The notes under the pieces: generated by a model
The model's input: the letters and a program-made list of their open reading frames with translations, nothing else
Databases searched by the model: none
Told to the model about the DNA's origin: nothing
In this document: piece by piece, positions 63,609 to 64,000 of the stretch
How positions within the stretch are numbered: the first letter of the stretch is position 1
Layout: each line of letters begins with the position of its first letter
Made by a program: the position numbers and the translations under genes
Assembly (NCBI GenBank): GCA_036384795.1
Contig: DASVLP010000037.1
Coordinates: 124,001 to 188,000, forward strand
Source of the DNA: Andeanibacterium sp036384795
GTDB lineage: Bacteria; Pseudomonadota; Alphaproteobacteria; Sphingomonadales; Sphingomonadaceae
Length of the DNA: 64,000 nucleotides
Direction of reading: 5' to 3'

Positions 63609-64000
63609 CCGCCCGCGCGCAGCAAGTGCAGCCGCGCCTTGCCGACATCGCGCGCGGCATCGAGCTCGAACCCTTTGACCTCGACTTCCTCGTGGCGCGA
63701 AGTCTCGACCGCGATCCACGCGCCCGCCGCGATCCAGCCGAGCCGTTGAAGCCGGTCGAGCGCCACCGCACCGGCGCCGGTCTCGTACGGCGGATCGAGC
63801 AGCAACAGGTCCGCCGGACGCCGGGCAGGCCCCAGCGCCATCACCGATCCCGCGCGCACGTCGCAGCGGGATTGAGCGCCCAGCACCGCGATATTGGCGC
63901 GCAGCGCCTTCAGCGCGTCCGCGTCCTGCTCGACGAACACCGCCTCGCCCGCGCCGCGCGAAAGGGCCTCGAGCCCCAGCGCGCCCGAGCCGGCGAACAA
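63605..64000 (-). CDS. rsmD: 16S rRNA (guanine966-N2)-methyltransferase RsmD, partial
   Basis: The 3' 131 codons of a gene that continues past the window edge. The SAM-binding MFAGSGALGLEALSRGA opens the visible part, VFVEQDADALKALRANI is the acidic loop, and LLLDPPYETG is the catalytic (D/N)PP(Y/F) motif. RsmD methylates G966 of 16S rRNA in the small subunit. Its stop overlaps that of the MHS transporter gene by three bases, convergently. Confidence 0.9.
   Translation of the reverse strand: MFAGSGALGLEALSRGAGEAVFVEQDADALKALRANIAVLGAQSRCDVRAGSVMALGPARRPADLLLLDPPYETGAGAVALDRLQRLGWIAAGAWIAVETSRHEEVEVKGFELDAARDVGKARLHLLRAGG

Overview
The window is a GC-rich chromosomal segment from an alphaproteobacterium, most likely a member of the Sphingomonadales. 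The evidence is protein type and regulation rather than a database search: a CckA hybrid kinase directly after smpB, a CpdR receiver, a SapC-family protein, UvrA with the alphaproteobacterial form of its first zinc module, LexA sites of the alphaproteobacterial GTTC-N7-GTTC form, and general-stress (EcfG-type, GGAAC-N17-CGTT) promoters. Nearly all of it is ordinary chromosome. I see no phage, transposase, CRISPR array or rRNA.

Layout. 1-6.9 kb: a small secreted protein, a membrane-tethered LuxR-type regulator with a membrane partner, an M13 zinc metallopeptidase, and a large lipoprotein with three TbpB-like repeats. 7-10 kb: uvrA, with a LexA site upstream and an in-frame palindromic element inside the gene. 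10.2-13.2 kb is the one clearly accessory stretch: a DUF2200 gene, a parDE toxin-antitoxin pair with its own promoter/operator, a decayed second copy of the DUF2200 3' end, and an AT-rich three-gene cassette headed by a TIGR04255-type protein. 13.4-17.5 kb: small secreted proteins (CHRD, RlpA) and argG, with two long gene-free gaps. 18-23.3 kb: a compact six-gene minus-strand operon (amidohydrolase, MOSC protein, SDR, cytochrome b, YedY-like molybdoenzyme, CFA-type methyltransferase). 23.4-31.6 kb: two glycine-zipper envelope proteins, rlmN, an outer-membrane barrel, a GreB-type factor, a lytic transglycosylase and dapA.

31.8-38.9 kb: mixed metabolic and regulatory genes on both strands (aldo/keto reductase with a divergent LysR regulator, MerR/TipAS, DUF4336, an acyl-CoA dehydrogenase-like flavoprotein, an S9 peptidase, a KGG-type stress protein). 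39-48 kb: smpB-cckA, then recA, a methyltransferase, a lipid-kinase-like protein and alaS. 48-57 kb: a CPA2 antiporter, an FAD monooxygenase, icd, tRNA-Val, cpdR, an N-formylglutamate amidohydrolase, sapC and a GlcD-like oxidase. 57-64 kb: an RhlE-type helicase, a UvrD/PcrA helicase with a LexA site at its start, stress-type small genes, an MHS transporter and a partial rsmD at the window edge.

Three DNA-repair genes (uvrA, recA, uvrD-like) each carry a perfect GTTC-N7-GTTC site, so the window samples the SOS regulon. CckA and CpdR belong to the same cell-cycle phosphorelay. The best candidate for an undescribed system is the AT-rich cassette at 11449-13234 beside parDE. The most unusual sequence feature is the 99-bp palindromic element translated in frame within uvrA.
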